A stretch of 15,289 bases of DNA from Hirudo medicinalis (taxonomy: Eukaryota > Annelida > Clitellata > Hirudinida > Hirudinidae), in NCBI GenBank assembly GCA_011800805.1, contig MPNW01000568.1:15132-30420 (forward strand), in the 5' to 3' direction. The translations under genes and the position numbers were made by a program. Of the stretch, positions 1 to 9,539 are shown piece by piece (the stretch's first letter is position 1; each line of letters begins with the position of its first letter). The notes beneath the pieces are model-generated. The model searched no databases. It had not been told where the DNA came from and saw nothing but the letters and a program-made list of their open reading frames with translations.

Positions 1-25
1 TGTCTTATCAAGTTAAGTTTTTTAG

Positions 26-1324
26 ATTTTGAAAATGGAACTGTGTCCGCTGGTTCTAATTTACCGGAAAATACGAATTTGCCCTCTTCAACACCACCAA
101 CGACATCCACAGAAACCACAACTATCCTGTCTCCTGCCACGATGATTAACTCAAGTAACTTGACTGGTGCAAATTCAGGTTTCGTGAATGGGTTCAATCA
201 CAATTTGGATTCAATAAAATGTTTCATTCATTTTCCTCTGATACAATCAATCGCAGCATTCAATATTCTAAAAAATTTTTCTCCAGATCATTGTAAACAA
301 GATTTCAATGGTACTCTAGCTTGCCAAGGCGTCTGGGGCAAACCGTTGTTCGCAAATTGCAAGTCACTGGTCAATAGAAATGCAAGTTTCTGCAATGATG
401 AAAATTTTCAAAAATACTGCTGTGCTTCTTGTAGTGCTGCTAAAGTAGTTAATGGTGAGTGAAAATATCTAATTGTTTATTAATCTCCGTTAACTGTTTA
501 TTAACGTCCGCTGCATAGCTAGATGATTGGAACGGTGCTCCCGCAACGGGATTCGAATCCGCGCTGCCATCGTGAGAGGCGGTGCTACTGTGGCCGTGTG
601 GTTGCGGCCGGAAGCGAGATTATCGTCCGTTGCATAGCTAGATGATTTCATGATGATGATGATGATGGTGGTTGTGGTTGTGGTTGTGGTGGTGATTGTG
701 GTGGTGATGGTGGTAGTGGTGGTGGTGATTGTGGTTGTGATGGTGGTAGTGGTGATGATGATGATGATGATGATGATAATGATGATGATGGTTCTGGTCA
801 TGGTGACGACGACGATGATGATGATGGCAAAAAGAATAATTTACAATCCCGCAAAGGGATTCAATCCGTGCTGCCATCATGGGAGGCGGAGGTCTTAACC
901 ATTAGACCATGCGGGAGCATTGAAAATATCGCAAAATTAAATGTAAATGTAAGTGTAAATGTAATTCATTCGTATGGAGCATAGATTCAGAGACTCCTTT
1001 TGTCAATCATTTACATTAACAAGCGAATATACTTTGCAACCGCTACTCTGAGCTAACTTGCATATACATATACAATGTTAATGTTAATGTAATGTAATGT
1101 TAATGTAATGTAATGTTAGTATTACTTATAAGTAATCAAATAATTGTGATGCAGATTCTTGCAAAAGTGATGATGACATGGCTTCCTTGAAATACCTCTC
1201 AAAGAATTTCACTTGCAAACAATTAGTGGAATACAACCCTAGTCTGTGTTTAACCCAGACAATGAAGAATAAATGCTGCAAGTCGTGTGGACGACTTACT
1301 ATCAAGCCTTTGAAATTTGTGTAA
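26..1324 (+). CDS. 3' end of a secreted Cys-rich protein with two PLAC/ShK-like modules (exons 26-454, 1155-1324)
   Basis: Partial gene; earlier exons lie before the window. Exon 26-454 follows a pyrimidine-rich AG at 24-25 and ends at donor GTGAGT (455). The second exon follows GCAG at 1151-1154. Both junctions are phase 1, so the frame runs on to TAA at 1322-1324. The first exon encodes a Thr/Ser/Pro linker (for example SSTPPTTSTETTT) and an eight-Cys stretch ending YCCASC. The second encodes a six-Cys module with the core C-x10-C, then CC-x2-C (NKCCKSCG). The adjacent CC followed by SC is typical of PLAC domains, which resemble ShKT folds and often close extracellular matrix and ADAMTS-family proteins. 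Several N-x-S/T sites fit a secreted protein. The last cysteine of a canonical ShKT domain is missing, so PLAC fits better. An extracellular location is inferred; the parent protein (protease, matrix or other) cannot be told. Confidence 0.72.
460..930 (-). mobile_element. Dimeric tRNA-Glu-derived SINE in the intron, flanked by a 10-bp direct repeat
   Basis: Read on the minus strand, the block starts with a tRNA-like head (917-847), has a short tail ending near 622, then a second truncated tRNA-like part (582-537) and the same tail (534-498). The heads carry a TGGTCTAATGG A box, a GGATTCGAATCC B box and complementary acceptor arms (TCCCGCA/TGCGGGA), with an anticodon loop resembling tRNA-Glu(CTC). 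Both tails share ATCATCTAGCTATGCA. The perfect repeat TGAAAATATC at 460-469 and 921-930 flanks the pair, so the dimer probably inserted as one unit, right beside the donor site. The 39 bases at 583-621 are not explained by the SINE. Confidence 0.8.
641..827 (+). repeat. GAT/GGT/TGT trinucleotide microsatellite inside the SINE
   Basis: About 187 bp of imperfect trinucleotide repeat (GAT, GGT, TGT, GAC) begins at the GATGAT of the SINE tail and ends before the tRNA-like head. The long ORFs across it, poly-Met/Val or poly-His/Thr, are artefacts of the repeat and not genes. Confidence 0.93.
1074..1118 (+). repeat. AATGT / AATGTT short tandem repeat
   Basis: About nine irregular units of AATGT and AATGTT lie about 40 bp before the splice acceptor of the last PLAC-like exon. 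A related TGTAAA-rich stretch lies at 940-962. Confidence 0.85.
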
Positions 1325-1367
1325 TTGACGTACCTGGAATTCTTAATTATTCTTAATTATTAAATTT

Positions 1368-1373
1368 AATAAA
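1368..1373 (+). terminator. Polyadenylation signal AATAAA of the PLAC-like gene
   Basis: A canonical AATAAA lies 44 bp after the stop codon. It follows a 10-bp tandem duplication (1341-1360) and is followed by a T-run. A second AATAAA at 1497-1502 could act as an alternative site. Confidence 0.6.
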
Positions 1374-1399
1374 CTTCACTTTTATATTTTTTTTTTTAG

Positions 1400-2374
1400 A
1401 AAAACCAAGTAGCTTATGAATTCTCAAACAATCGAATTCAACTTAAATTTAATAACCTCAGTGGGAAAGCTTTTGCGATAACTCGCTTAAATTGCCAATA
1501 AAAGACTTTCATTCGGTTTGCCATAATTTGCCTTTAATTATTGATTATTTAATAACGTATTAAACAAAACGTTCCATAGAGTTGCAAAATGGTAACAACC
1601 GCAGACTGTAATGCCGCACAGTCTAGTTTGGGTTTATCATGATACTGACGTAACAAATCAAAAGTTGGTTATCTAAATGTTCGTATCTTAATTGATAGAT
1701 TCGGGTTGAATGGGCAATTTCTAGTGATTATCAAATTTCTGTTATTTTTTTTTAAATATTTTAATATTTGGTTATTGCCAAATATGAAAAATTATAAGAT
1801 AAACAATGATAATTGAAAAATTGGGTTTTAGAAAAATTATGCATTGAAATTTAAATAATAAGCAACCAAATAACCATACAATAAATTTTAAGAAAATGTT
1901 TGGAAGAACAATGTGCACAAGTGTTGCAGCGGACAGGTATTAAAATAAATTATTATTTAAGCGCTCCATGAATGCTCCACTGATTCACTTCATTCAATGG
2001 TTATGCCTTAAATTCTGTCACTACTTCGAATAAATATTGCAATTAGCAAATTAATTAAATACCTAACATGCAAGAAAATAGAAGTTGTAATTTTTACATT
2101 TACAAACAGTTAAGATTAAAAATCACTAATTAAAAAATGGTTCCCTGTGATTCATGTAAACATCTGTTTGAAGGTGGTTCGATGTTACATATTGAAATTG
2201 GTTATTGATTAGAACTTTACAAAAGTGACGCTAATTTAAGGCAGGAAGTCGGTTGAGGTTTGCCACATCTGAAGTTTGAGGTGAATTTTTGCGTTTCCTT
2301 TTTATATCTTGCTTGTTTTATCTCTCTACATTTGTCTTATACAAGTTATTTATTTTAATTTCACGTTTTCGTAG
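1400..2374. other. AT-rich spacer between the two plus-strand genes
   Basis: No reading frame with coding character was seen. The last 90 bp are pyrimidine-rich and end in TTTTCGTAG just before the ATG of the next gene. They could be the end of a 5' leader intron. The promoter was not recognised. Confidence 0.5.
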
Positions 2375-4524
2375 ATGATAACGCCTGCAACAGTGTTTTG
2401 GATGAGCTTATGCTCGGCCGCCTTCTACGGCATCAATATCGAGCCTCCGGAAGGTCGAGAAATTAACACATTAAGATTGCTAACCACTGAGCCTGTCACC
2501 TCTTCCATGTCTGAACCCAGAAAGCCAATTGAGAGTAAGACTATGCTCATTATTATAGCGTAACGTTATATTGTTATTTTTACATAACGTTTTATATATG
2601 TTATTATCTATATATTATTTTTATTAGTAGCTTCTGCTATCTTTGCATTCACATTTACAAAATTTGAGGGAATGATAATATTTAATATTAATATCTATTT
2701 ATATTTTATTTTTCACTATTTAACATTAATAATTTGATGTTCAACTTTTTAAATATTTAAAAATAATGTATTCCCAGTATATCCAAGGGAGACGTTTGGT
2801 GTAACCATTGACGTCGAGGGAGTATCATTGCCAATGAATCTAGTAAAACAATTCACGGATTTGAAAAGAATTGCTCTTGAAGGACAAGGAGTTACATGCG
2901 AACCAGGAAATGAACTTGTGAGCAGTTCTAATTATTGATAACTTCACAACTTACACTAGTTATAAATAATAAATTACGATTGGTTTTTCAAAATTTTTGA
3001 CACTTAAGAATATCCTCCAGTTCATTTCGTTCCGAACACTACATTGTATCATTTTTCGATAGTAACCCGAACGGTGTTATTGGCCATTCTATTGTAAAAT
3101 AAAATAAATAAATAATATCCCAATAATAATAACAATTATAACAACTCAGATTTCTCTGGATATGTGTTTTTTGACGCGTTCAAAACTTATTTCTATGGTT
3201 GATTTATTTGTATTTTTTGTTGTCGTTGTTATTGATACTGTTTCTAGGTTTTTGTTATTTTCCAGAAATGAAACTGATATTATTATTGCAAATTCGAATA
3301 AAAGTTGCACTTCGAATTTTTTATTAGATTATGGAAAGATACAGGGAAGAAGATCTTGATGTGGATGCAATTGTCATAACCAAGACAGCTGAGGGCATCC
3401 CAGAGAAGCACCTAGTGAGATAGAGATTTTTTATAATTTATCAGACAAATTGGTATTGTTTTAAATCAATATTATTTAACCAGGCAATCCAGTTCAAATA
3501 CAATGAAAAGTATTATTCCTTTGAGCCTTACTGGAAAAACTTAGCAAGATGCAATGCCACTGCAGAAAGCATGAAGAGGAAACCAGTAAGCATATTCAGG
3601 CTAAATCAAGCAATTCACTATCTCTTTGACCTCCCAGACAAGGAATTCAAAGGTGAATGCACAAATTACAGACAGGAATGGAAAGATTCACTGTAACCTG
3701 AATATTGTGAGAAATGTGTCATGATTTCCTAGCATCATTAACGATCATGCTATTGAACAAATTCGGCAACATGAATTAGTTATCCCTTGAGTTATATAGA
3801 GCAAAATAGAATGATGAGCATAATTTTCCAACCTTCATAAAATGATTATCTCAGCTGAGGAGACCACTGCCCCATCACAACCAACCACTCGTAGCTCGCC
3901 AAAGACAGTCTCAGATGTTTCTTCTACAACAGCAAGTATGCTTACAACGCCAAGATCATCTCCAGTGACAGTGTCAAAGGGTTTCTCAACTACGACTAAT
4001 ATTCTGAGCCCTCCAAGATCTTCTCCAGTGACAGTGACAAAGAGTTTCTCAACTACGACCAATACTCTGAGCCCTCCAAGATCTTCTCCAGTGACAGTGA
4101 CAAAGAGTTTCTCAACTACGACCAATAGGCCTAATACTACTGCTCTGCCTCCTCCTCTTCCTCCACCTATTAATAAGACCATTCTTCTCATCATTGGGGC
4201 TTCATTGTTTCTGGTGCTGGTCTCCTTCATCATCATCTTTTTCTGCTTGAAAGTAAATAATATGTCTATAATTATTAAATTGTGATTAAGAAATTATTAA
4301 TAAGCTTAATGTAAAATTATTTATTAACAATATCATTATTAAATGTATAATTACTTTTTAATGTTTGTCATTAGTGAATTTATTAACGAATTGAATGAAA
4401 CTCTAAGTGAAGATGCTTTAAGTAATAACAGCACGAATAAATTTTAATAATTTTTCTTGTTTTCCTTCAAAATAAATTCAAAAATTATTATTTTCAGCGT
4501 TCCAAGAAAGAACGTCAGATCTGA
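2375..4524 (+). CDS. Type I membrane protein with unknown ectodomain and Thr/Ser/Pro stalk (six exons)
   Basis: Exons: 2375-2534, 2778-2917, 3328-3414, 3484-3652, 3855-4252 and 4498-4524. All introns are GT-AG and all phases match (1, 0, 0, 1, 0), giving 326 residues. The ATG at 2375 has an in-frame TAG directly before it. Residues 1-20 resemble a signal peptide (core VFWMSLCSAAFYG). Residues about 55-185 form an ectodomain I do not recognise, with two cysteines (94 and 152) that could pair and an N-glycosylation site NAT at 153. Residues 187-290 are a Thr/Ser/Pro stalk built from 21-residue repeats. Residues about 295-316 are strongly hydrophobic, and the last exon adds a basic tail (RSKKERQI). 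A receptor or adhesion role is inferred from architecture only. If the last intron is kept, the tail becomes VNNMSIIIKL. The ectodomain could be a diverged SEA-like domain, but no motif proves it. Confidence 0.75.
3887..4126 (+). repeat. 63-bp coding minisatellite in the stalk exon
   Basis: Units of 21 codons lie at 3887-3949 (diverged), 3950-4012, 4013-4075 and 4076-4126 (partial, 17 codons). The consensus starts PRSSPVTVTKSFSTTTN. The last two units are identical over the shared 51 bp, which points to recent duplication and probable length variation between alleles. The unit length is a multiple of three, so gain or loss keeps the frame. The repeat is rich in Ser and Thr, as expected for an O-glycosylated stalk. 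Confidence 0.93.
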
Positions 4525-4659
4525 AATGCGGACTTTCCATCGGTTCCAAGCAGTTTATTGTTTTCTTCCATGGAGCCAATTCTAAATTCGGCTTTCTAAA
4601 TTTTGACCAAAAGTTTGCTTTGCGCAGATTGCCTCTTTTATTAAAACGCATTCGTTTAG

Positions 4660-4789
4660 AATAAATTTGAGGAGCAACAAATTTCTTTTCTGTTTTTTAA
4701 TATATTTTGGAAAAAACAGGATTTGGGAAGGGTGCTTCAAAATACTACTTAATTGATTTGGAGATACCGAATTGAAATGAAATAATAAA
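4660..4789 (+). terminator. Two polyadenylation signals (4660-4665 and 4784-4789) of the membrane-protein gene
   Basis: AATAAA occurs at 4660-4665 and again at 4784-4789, 136 and 260 bp after the TGA at 4522-4524. The sequence between the stop and the first signal is an ordinary AT-rich 3' UTR. Confidence 0.5.
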
Positions 4790-6347
4790 GATTTGCTGAA
4801 ACAAAACTAACCAACTTTAGATCCAAATCAATATTGCCTAATAAATAAATAATTTAAATCATAAAGTCAAGGTTAAACACAAATTTTTTTTAAAGTCTTC
4901 GTTTACAACGGATTGCTTTCATTCGTCTTTACTTTGCACATTTTACTATGTAAATTTATTGTACAACCGGATAAATTGTTTTTGCCGATTGTTTCCCATA
5001 ATACAATTTAATAAAAAAGTACACAACAGCATGTTAATTCCTTTACCAACGAAAATGCCTCCTGCGTTGGCCAGAAGTCTTCACTGGACCTCTGCTCCAC
5101 CCTTCCACCACGATGAGGACTTTGGAAGGGGCGAGGTGAGGGGGGGGGGTGTGAATGATTGATTGTGGTGGCGACTGGTGAGTGATTTTGACTGTTAGCA
5201 GGAACAACAATGTTAAACTTGGCCTAAGAAAATAAAAACCTTCAAAAACAACAGCTTAAATAAGCTCGAGGAGCGCTCCATCGTTAAATTGAAGGCATTT
5301 CTTGTACCTTTTACTTCCAAGTCGTTTAAATCATTAGTTTATAAGTTAAGACTAAACTGATGATTAAGGAGGCTCTTTCTTTCGGCTTCATTTGAAAATT
5401 TCACTTACGCTCTTTCTTTATACATTGGCATGTCTTTTGAGTGTTCCTGACATTTACGTTGACGTGGATGTCAGAATTAATAATTCCAAATACTTATTAA
5501 TATTTTTAAATATTCCAAAAATATTTATATAATTCCAACTCACCGAACTTCTCCAAAGGTAAATGCATCAGAAATTGCAAGTCTTTCACTGTAGACTAAG
5601 GTTGTCTAACAAATTATCAACACTTAACGTGAGCGTTACTTAGTTAATAATATTACCATTATTCAGTTGACTCGACAATTCTTTTGAGCCGCGGTTTTAT
5701 TAGGGAATTCTTTTGCAAGAATGTCCCATCGGGACGCAAATCATTTCAAATTCTGCATCATTTATCAAGATGACGAATTTCAGACGAAATTCCGATATTT
5801 TTTGTTGTTTGTTTTTTAATTAAATCAACAAATAAAACATTTAATAAATTTAACAACAAAGTAAAACAACCAGATGGTTCACATCTAATCATCAGAGGTT
5901 AAAAATCAACACATTCGTAATGTCATGTTTTAATGTTATGTTCTTAAGTTCGTTTAGTGTTTCGTTTAATAAAATTAGTTATTTAAAACTATTTTAATTC
6001 TATTTGCGTGACTGAGTATCAATCCTTGCTTGAATGGAATAATTAATCTGTACGTGATCAGGAATTTTTTTCCATTCAAAGGTGTGACAGACGCGAGAAT
6101 GGTATGAATTGGTGATGTTTCATGCTTTAAAAGCTTGGATTCCACGGTTTCCGCGCACCTCAGCTGTTGATCTTTTTGAAGTAAAATGTCGATTTGAGAC
6201 CACATAACACATTTTATTTAACAGATCGTCATATTCATTCATTCACGTTTATTCAGTGACTTGCTAACAAATTCAAAATTATTAGGCCTTATTAATGGAA
6301 GATTTTGTCAAAATTTATAAAAAGGTTCAGGATGATAATAATGATAG
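4790..6347. other. Non-coding spacer with one GC-rich patch
   Basis: Mostly AT-rich with no convincing gene. The exception is 5055-5175, a GC-rich patch with an inverted repeat CCCTTCCA (5100-5107) / TGGAAGGG (5123-5130) and a run of ten G at 5140-5149. It reads like a fossil repeat. A 76-codon minus-strand ORF at 5975-6205 has no recognisable domain and was not called. Confidence 0.5.
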
Positions 6348-6490
6348 TTAATGCCAGCCAAAGCACGGTACAGACCAGCTTTAAGTGGAAAGCACCTTCC
6401 AGGCGTTGTACTGAGTATGTCTCAATCTCATGCAAAAAACAAGTTACAAATTGGCACGCACAACAATTTTATAACTATCATTTATACAAA
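6348..6490 (+). CDS. Tentative exon with weak Reeler-like character
   Basis: An open stretch encodes TSFKWKAPSRRCTEYVSISC, followed by KKQVTNW, and ends at a GTAAAT donor in phase 0. The pattern W-x-A-P, then alternating hydrophobic residues, then W resembles the C-terminal half of Reeler domains found in secreted defence and FRRS1-type proteins. The 5' boundary is uncertain: either the AG at 6347 (phase 1) or the AG at 6330 (phase 2). Neither has a good pyrimidine tract. I found no convincing N-terminal Reeler half upstream. The call rests on a short motif and could be chance or a decayed gene. Confidence 0.28.
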
Positions 6491-6649
6491 GTAAATAAAA
6501 TTAATAAGTGGGGATTCATCAAATTAATAAGTTTTAACATTGTTATTGAGTGGTTTACATCATCCAAACATCTTTATTGCGTATGATATCATGTTGAAAA
6601 TCGTGGATAAAAGCGATAAAATGACTCTTTCATGTCACTAAATAAATTA

Positions 6650-6710
6650 TGGTGATGATGACGACAACGATGATGGTGATTATGAAGATGATGATGGTGA
6701 GGAGGAGAAC
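6650..6710 (+). repeat. GAT-rich trinucleotide repeat
   Basis: Imperfect GAT/GAC/GGT/GAG repeat of about 60 bp. One frame gives a run of Asp/Glu, but stops lie on both sides. Unlike the repeat at 641-827, no SINE sequence is seen next to it. Confidence 0.8.
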
Positions 6711-7416
6711 TAACACAAGTGAAGGGAAGACTGCCATTTTTGAACAATTCAAAAATTATAATTAATAATGCCTTTTAGAATATGCATTAATTATAGCCTT
6801 AATCCAATTGAACAATTGAAAGGGATTTTTACATATTTAAGTACAAAAAAGTTGCAGGAAAATCGATTAAATAAACTCATCATAAAATTCCTTTCGTTTA
6901 AGATCAATTATGGAATTAATTTTATTCAATGCTCCTCAGTTCTGCAGCAATAGAATCGAATATGCTTCTTTTCACCAAAAACCTGACATTGCAAAGGAGA
7001 TTCAACAACAACAACAACGTCCATGAAGTCATTTTTCAGCAAAATAGCCAAGAAGATAATTTAAAAGAGCTGGGATGATTGAGGCTTGGCTGGAAATGAT
7101 AGGTTCATCCAGTCACTGTTTTCCGTCCATTTTTTCAATGCTTGTATTTTATTTTTATTATTATTTTAGTTCTCTAGTGAAGAATTTGAACAATTATTTA
7201 TTAGTAATATGTTTGTGGCTCATTTTATTTATCTATCATTATCTTTATGTCATTTGTGACCTAAAAATAATTAGCTTTAATGAAATTGGCAATAATACGC
7301 TTATGTCGTTAAAAACTTTGGTCTATTAATAAATCGATTTCCACAAGAAGTCTTCATATTTTAGTAAGCAGTTCACGAAGTACTTAAGCTTAATGATGGC
7401 GCCATATGCAGATATT

Positions 7417-7444
7417 TATCATTATCATTATCATTATTATCATT
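7417..7444 (+). repeat. ATCATT microsatellite
   Basis: About five copies of a TATCAT/TATCATTAT unit, lying about 45 bp before a candidate splice acceptor at 7481-7487. Confidence 0.8.
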
Positions 7445-7487
7445 ACATATAAGTAAAATGTGCTTTACTAATTTTCAATTCTTTCAG

Positions 7488-7834
7488 CTCCATCATTCCG
7501 AAACAGTCGCATGCAAGTGTCTATGAAATTGATGTTATAATATTGCCGAACAATTACTGTCCTGATGCTGACTGGTTAGGTTAGTGGAATTAGTTTCAAT
7601 CTACGTATCTAAGTGTTACAAACAACCACTTACATTAACATTAGCAGGATTAGCAGGATTACATTCTCAAAAAGTTATGTCGCTTATCGAAATCTCGGTA
7701 TATTTGTGATTTTATTTGACTGAGTTTATGAATTTATCAATTAATTTACTTGAAACATTTAATTTTGTTAACTAAATATTTTTGTAGGAAACAATGGATC
7801 CAATTTTTGCAGTGCCATTTACATAGATGATTGA
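7488..7834 (+). CDS. Tentative last two exons of an unidentified gene (7488-7579, 7788-7834)
   Basis: The first candidate exon follows a strong acceptor (TTCTTTCAG, ending 7487) and is open in one frame entered in phase 2, encoding YEIDVIILPNNYCPDADWL. It ends in phase 1 at GTTAGT (7580). The second follows TATTTTTGTAG (ending 7787) with a TAACTAA branch-like motif, resumes in phase 1 and ends at TGA 7832-7834. The joined end has two Cys residues and reads like an extracellular domain, but I do not recognise the family. A preceding exon must end in phase 2. The Reeler-like exon upstream ends in phase 0, so at least one exon is missing if they belong together. Confidence 0.4.
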
Positions 7835-8153
7835 ATTTTCTTTAAGCGGCTATCACTTTTACGATAGTGCGCAGTTTGACCATTTTCCTACTTTATGTTC
7901 ACAAATGACTTAAGCCTCAGAGTCAAACTCATTGAGTTCTTCATAAGAGGATAGTGAAGGTGATAGGAATCGTTCATTTTATTTTTCGAAACTCTTGATG
8001 GAGCCTTCTGACAGGGATCTTCAGAGGATTGGCCCATTCGATGAACGTTTCGGCCCTGAATCCTTACGTTCTCTTTTGTGTTTGCTCATTTAAGTACAAG
8101 TACAAGTGCTGTTAAGGTGCATGTGCATGCAACTCTCAGATAACTGGAATGCC

Positions 8154-8159
8154 AATAAA
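8154..8159 (+). terminator. Possible polyadenylation signal after the tentative exons
   Basis: AATAAA on the plus strand, 320 bp after the TGA at 7832. It is only relevant if the tentative gene is real. Confidence 0.3.
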
Positions 8160-9538
8160 TTTCCACGTCATTACAATACAAGGTTGTATTACATCTATTA
8201 AGAGGGCTGTTGATTTTCAGGTTTTCCTGGTTTCCTGATTGTGGGAGCAGAGGTGCTGGACATCAAGATATGGGCTGAAGATTGAATATACCATACGAAG
8301 ACAGTACTTTTCCATCGAGTTTTGAGTAGTTAAGTACCTTTGATGTCATTTTGCTTTGTAAAATATGAAACTAATGAAGTTTCTGTTTACATAGTGATGA
8401 TAGCTGAGCTACAGGACTGTTTTGTAAAATAAGAAAATATTGTAAATAATGATGTTTCTGTTTGTGACTGCTAAGACTCGTGTTTGTCGAGCAGTGACTT
8501 TGATTTTGGCAGTCTGTTAATATTGGTACCTTGGAAAACATTTGCATGTGCATGTTGTTTTTGGTTTTGTGATGTATTCCACAGTGCACACATAGAAATA
8601 AAAATATATAATATCTCAAATAATTAAACAGACATTACTGTTTGGGTTGCACAAAACAAGGTGCTTGTTATATGTCCAGATCAATAGGGTATTTGTTGCG
8701 AGCTTGGACCTGTTTCTATGTGTGTTTATGTTTATTCGGGATGTTTTATCTGAGTTCTTGGCGCTACTTTCAATTAGTGGAGCTGAGTCTAGACAGTTTA
8801 TTGTTTTGTCTGATTCTCATTGATATTAATATTATTCCATTACCTTCAAATTCAGGGCTATGGGTTATTCATTAAAACATTAATTCTTCTGGATTTATGG
8901 TTACAGTTTGTAAATAATGTGATAATATAAGTGGACACCGTAAATACAAGAAGCGATTATTCAAATCAATGGTTGTTCTCATGTTGTTATTATGCTCAGT
9001 TGCATATGACAATTAAACCACGCGCAAACACTTATTCTTGTTTTAACCTTGACGATTGTCAAATAATTTAATGGCTACAATTTGTGCCAGAGGAGTGGTT
9101 GCCTGGAGTTGAAATGGATTTGTAACAGTTCAATGTTGTTTTAATGTCAATAGTAACGGTGGTGATCTGTGAATAATTCACCCATGGGATTGTTAGGGAT
9201 TGTTTCAAAGTTTAAATATCAGATAAATACGGTTCAGTTGATGGCGTTTTAAGTGCACATTTAAAAAAGTCGACACCAGCTTGTGACTTTCATTAGCCGA
9301 TGATCTGAGATAGTAACTGCGTAATAGTCAACTGGGTGGCCAGCATTCCTTAGCTTTTTGGGTGAATTATGATATTTTTCACAGATGTTGAAAAGTTATA
9401 AATAGTTTTAAAAAATTGCATATTTTTATGTATAGAACCTTTAAAAAAAAATTGTTACAAACTATTTTTGAGTCTGAAGAGGAGTTAGTGTAGGGCCTAA
9501 ACTTGAGGTCTATAAGGTCCTTACCAATTCTGGGCAAA
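8160..9538. other. Spacer without a supported gene
   Basis: Short ORFs exist on both strands, for example 8642-8875 (plus), which is hydrophobic but has no ATG near its start and no domain. A frame at 8213-8285 following TTTTCAG ends in a stop and encodes a short GFLIVG-containing peptide. It was not called. Confidence 0.5.
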
Positions 9539-9539
9539 C

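Noticed and set aside
490..898. ORFs of poly-Thr/Ile, poly-His and poly-Met/Val on both strands
   Set aside because: They are translations of the GAT/GGT microsatellite and SINE, not genes.
3162..3359. 65-codon plus ORF with a hydrophobic stretch
   Set aside because: It lies largely within the intron 2918-3327, runs in another frame over the next exon and has no domain.
3835..4236. 133-codon minus-strand ORF opposite the stalk exon
   Set aside because: It mirrors the 63-bp minisatellite; the plus frame has stalk, membrane helix and consistent splicing.
5975..6205. 76-codon minus-strand ORF
   Set aside because: Codon composition is plausible, but no domain, signal peptide or splice context supports it.
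7570..7585. GGTTAGGTTAG as telomere-like repeat
   Set aside because: Only two units, and they coincide with a candidate splice donor.
8213..8285. Possible last exon after TTTTCAG encoding a GFLIVG peptide
   Set aside because: Short, no matching upstream exon found, and only a vague likeness to the start of a Reeler domain.
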